NCBI GenBank assembly: GCA_037783545.1 | Contig: JBBELK010001218.1 | Span: 62,001-126,000 of the forward strand | Direction: 5' to 3' | Length of the DNA stretch: 64,000 nt | Origin: Henricia sp. BOLD:AAB3569 | Lineage: Eukaryota > Echinodermata > Asteroidea > Spinulosida > Echinasteridae | Shown here: one piece after another, positions 61,021-64,000 of the stretch | Position numbering within the stretch: position 1 is the stretch's first letter | How the letters are laid out: every line of letters starts with the position of its first letter | Position numbers and translations under genes: made by a program | The notes under the pieces: generated by a model | Database searches by the model: none | Seen by the model: the letters and a program-made list of their open reading frames with translations, nothing else | Told to the model about the DNA's origin: nothing

Positions 61021-62125
61021 CACTGCAATATTTCAGAAAACATTTAAAAACCTTAAACATAATTTATTTTGTTAATTAAAAGTAAATGCTAAAAATGAGC
61101 ATGCACGCTCATTAGAACCACCTTCAGTTGATAATTTCTCACAGAAATTATACAATTATGGTAATGCAGAAGTGTTCACGGTTGACTTGTAAAGTTGATT
61201 CGTAAAGTCTTTGATCATTGCAAATCAACGCAATAGACTGCCGAAGTGAATACGTCATCTTTTGGATCAACAGTCTACACTAAATATCACTGAACCATGT
61301 CCCTGTGCTTTTGTAATGGTATTTTTCCGACGGCCATGATGTTTAGAGCCAATTACCATGGCAACACGTCACACTTCGGCTGTCTTTTATGTTTTTAAAG
61401 CATATACTCGGTGACAATGCACCGCGAACTGTATACAAAAAGTCGCCGAACACCGAAATTTGATGACGGCCGAAACGAACAAGGATACTGCAACGTTTAA
61501 AGTGATTATTAAAAAAATATATATATATAAACGTCATGATATATCAGTGTAAATTTGAGGAAATTTTGTTTGTTTTCATAAATCGTTTCGTTAGCTCTTT
61601 AAAAGATGTTGCCAGCTCTGTATACGGGTTCGATTTTTAAATATAGCTTTTCTCGTTCAGTTTTAACAAAGTACCTCCCAAGTTTGTTTCAGATGCATCC
61701 GTTTTAGCGCAAATTTGAATGCAGTTTGGGATCATCCTTCAATTATTTAAAGAGAGCAATGAATTAATCGGTAAAATTCCGCACTCGAATTAAAAACTAC
61801 GCGCATTCAATAATTTAAAATACCAGCGCAAATCATTCAAATTCGCCCAAAGCCCCGAACTTGTGCTAAAATGAGTGAAGTTTCGATGCTTTGTATTTGA
61901 ATGACGCAAATACTAATCTGGATGTCCTAGCGAGCAAATGTGAATGTCTTTAAACTAAATTGAATAACGTGCAAATGCATAAGAAACAGAGAAATTGCGT
62001 CCTGATCAAAATTACTTGAATACGTACTTCCACAAACGAAATCGAATGCATTTCTGATGAATTCGAGCCAGAAAACCTATAGTACTAGATATATGTCCTT
62101 TTATCCAGGGCTTCAAAAATGAGAT
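61021..62125. other. Intergenic, nothing recognisable
   Basis: AT-rich sequence with a short AT microsatellite near 61520. No frame of note, no repeat family recognised. Confidence 0.55.
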
Positions 62126-62130
62126 GGGTT

Positions 62131-62177
62131 TGGGGGGGGGGGGGGGGGGGGGGGGCGGTGAGAGGGGGGGGGGGGGG
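62131..62177 (+). repeat. Long G-run tract
   Basis: Two runs of G (about 24 and 16 bases) separated by CGGTGAGA form a G-quadruplex-capable tract. Exact lengths may be unreliable in assembly. Confidence 0.8.
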
Positions 62178-62267
62178 TGATAGTTGGTTATCTGTAAGAG
62201 AAAAAAAATGTACGTGCTCGATAACAAGTAGGCCTAATTATTGCCGTTCTATAAAAATCGCGGCGAT

Positions 62268-62862
62268 AATACCCCAGTCACAATTTGCTTGCGGTGGGTT
62301 TGCGAGTAGTGTGCGACGGATTTATAGGCATTTTCGGCCAGGGCCCCACGGGACTCCTTGCGGCTGCAGGGTAATTTTTGGGCATCGGGCGTGCATCGAG
62401 TTACTTTTAACTCGGACTTAAAACCTGGTGCGGCGTTTCGCATCGCAAACCGATCGCCAATAAATCGGTCGATGCCTGGCCGATGTCCGGCCGGGCATCG
62501 CACACGTCGGGCGGGCGCCGGGCCAAATTTTGGCAATCCATATATCGGCCAGGTGCCGCCCAGACGCTGGCCGGGCCCCGCCCGGCGTCCGGCCGACTTG
62601 GCGGCGCCCGGCTGGAAATCGGCCAGACATCGGCCGGGGTATCGCAGGGACATAGGCATGACATCGGACGAGTGCCTGCCGAACACCGGCCGATAAACAG
62701 GCCAAGAATTCGACCCCATTCCGTCATGGCAGCGTGCGGGGCACTTTTAATTGTGACTGTGACCGCCCTATCGCGCGATCTTTCGCCGACCTCTACACGC
62801 CGGCCGATGCCTATAAATCGCACACGCCGCCCGGCCTCCGCTTTAATTGTGACTTGGGTATT
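62268..62862. mobile_element. GC-rich TIR element, AATACCCCAGTCACAATT ends
   Basis: The left AATACCCCAGTCACAATT is inverted at the right (AATTGTGACTTGGGTATT, one mismatch). The interior is very rich in CCGGCCGAT-type motifs on both strands. Several overlapping open frames arise from composition; none resembles a transposase. Confidence 0.78.
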
Positions 62863-63542
62863 AGCATGCTTTTGCACAACTTAACTCTGCAAACACCGTT
62901 GCTGCCATAGTCCAGTGACGTAAGTGCAAGCCGCCAGCACGTGATATAGCTCGTATCATGTGACTGACCAATGCGACAAAAATAGCCTGCATGGTGTAGT
63001 ACTATATATTCCGGTTTGTAAATATTGAGTAGGCTCTAATAATGTCGTTCGCATTTTGTAGGAACTGTATATACACGATTTAAGAAATTACCTAGGCCTA
63101 CTTTAATTTTCTGTTACCTTTTTGACATTTGTGGTCAGTTGTGTTTTATGCGTAAAATGCCGTTATACACCACAATCATAGGTATCTTCGCCATCACGGA
63201 CATCACCATCGTGTAAGTTATGGTGTACCGTATAGTAATGCTGTGACAACTGAATATCTCGAAATTGCGGATTTTTTGAAAGCCGACTATCCGATCCACC
63301 GATTTTGCAAATCTTATTCCGCATGGGCGAGCGCCACAACATCAAAAAAATATATTTATGTACTCCAATATAGTAGCACGCGGCCTATGTGTACAAAGCC
63401 ACACAGGTGTGAACCCACCTCCCACCGCGGACGTCCCATTGTTCCTCTTTTGTTTGGACTTATTTTTTTGGCGACTGCTCTCATTTGTTTTGCACACGAT
63501 TCTAAATCGCAAACGTCCATTTGAATACAGCAACCCGCGCAC

Positions 63543-63576
<34 letters not shown>

Positions 63577-64000
63577 ACACCACACCACCCTACGCAACCT
63601 GCAGTTTACCCAACTTGAAAGCAGAATATTACTTATCCATCCACTGGTTAAAGAAAAATTTACCAAACTCGTAGAATTTAACCAACATTGGGAGATTTTT
63701 TAACCAAGAGATTTTATCCAGTGATATTTTAACGTTCTGAGAGTGTAACACAATTATTCTATGTTCCTATTGTGGAAGATGTTTCTCCATACAATAGGCC
63801 TACATGAATAAAACATTTTAAAAATGGCTTCAAAGTGGTTTTTCTTTCTCGTTTTGTGTTTCACAAAGCCAAGTAGTTTTATAGCTTGGAACTAAACGGA
63901 CAATAGACAAATGTGCAGATATCTACATGCAATTCTCTGGGAATCAGCTTTGTGGTGCCCCAGAAAAGCGCACAAAGTCATGTAAATGACTTTCCCAAAT
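62863..64000. other. Right end of window: poly-C tract, no gene supported
   Basis: A C run of about 33 bases lies at 63545-63577. Short frames at 63243-63524 have no recognisable domain. No splice-consistent gene is seen up to the window edge. Confidence 0.55.

Noticed and set aside
62119..63618. Gly- and Pro-rich frames at the G and C runs
   Set aside because: Homopolymer translation; run lengths are also unreliable.

Overview
This window is eukaryotic (metazoan) DNA: intron-split genes with GT-AG splice sites, an AT-rich background, LINE and SINE remnants, and a very dense crowd of short inverted-repeat DNA transposons. The protein matches (TTLL1, TMEM41B, FKBP4), the LINE fragments and the recurrent AGGCCTA / TACATGTA sequence flavour suggest a marine invertebrate deuterostome, most likely an echinoderm. 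That assignment is inference, not proof.

Four genes can be supported exon by exon. (1) 1377-8774, minus: the first eight coding exons of TTLL1, tubulin polyglutamylase catalytic subunit; its C-terminal exons lie off the left edge. (2) 17162-23474, plus: a complete six-exon TMEM41B, an ER VTT-domain scramblase. (3) 35737-48294, minus: a complete nine-coding-exon FKBP4/FKBP5-type co-chaperone (two FKBP domains, TPRs) with a minisatellite-expanded acidic tail. (4) 55073-57787, plus: a small three-exon histidine-rich protein that begins with a natural Met-Ser-His6 segment; its family is not recognised. The genes are not a functional cluster; they are ordinary neighbours.

Between and inside the genes nearly all recognisable sequence is mobile. 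1-8.8 kb (TTLL1 introns) carries several MITEs and a long-TIR Mutator-like foldback with a 9-bp target duplication. 8.8-14.1 kb holds two unusual elements built from arrays of about 16-bp repeats in which half the unit is constant and half varies by array. 14.5-17 kb holds a recurrent TIR element and a decayed LINE. 19.9-22.8 kb is a tandem duplication inside TMEM41B that copied a LINE remnant plus most of exon 5; the second unit was later hit by a CACTA-type and a Harbinger-type element, and the first unit preserves their empty sites. 23.5-35.7 kb is intergenic with a LINE and SINEs. FKBP4 introns hold a Tc1 relic, hAT MITEs, another LINE and nested transposons. 48.3-55 kb contains nested MITEs and three adjacent copies of one TIR element. 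57.8-64 kb contains further MITEs, a GC-rich TIR element and long G and C runs.
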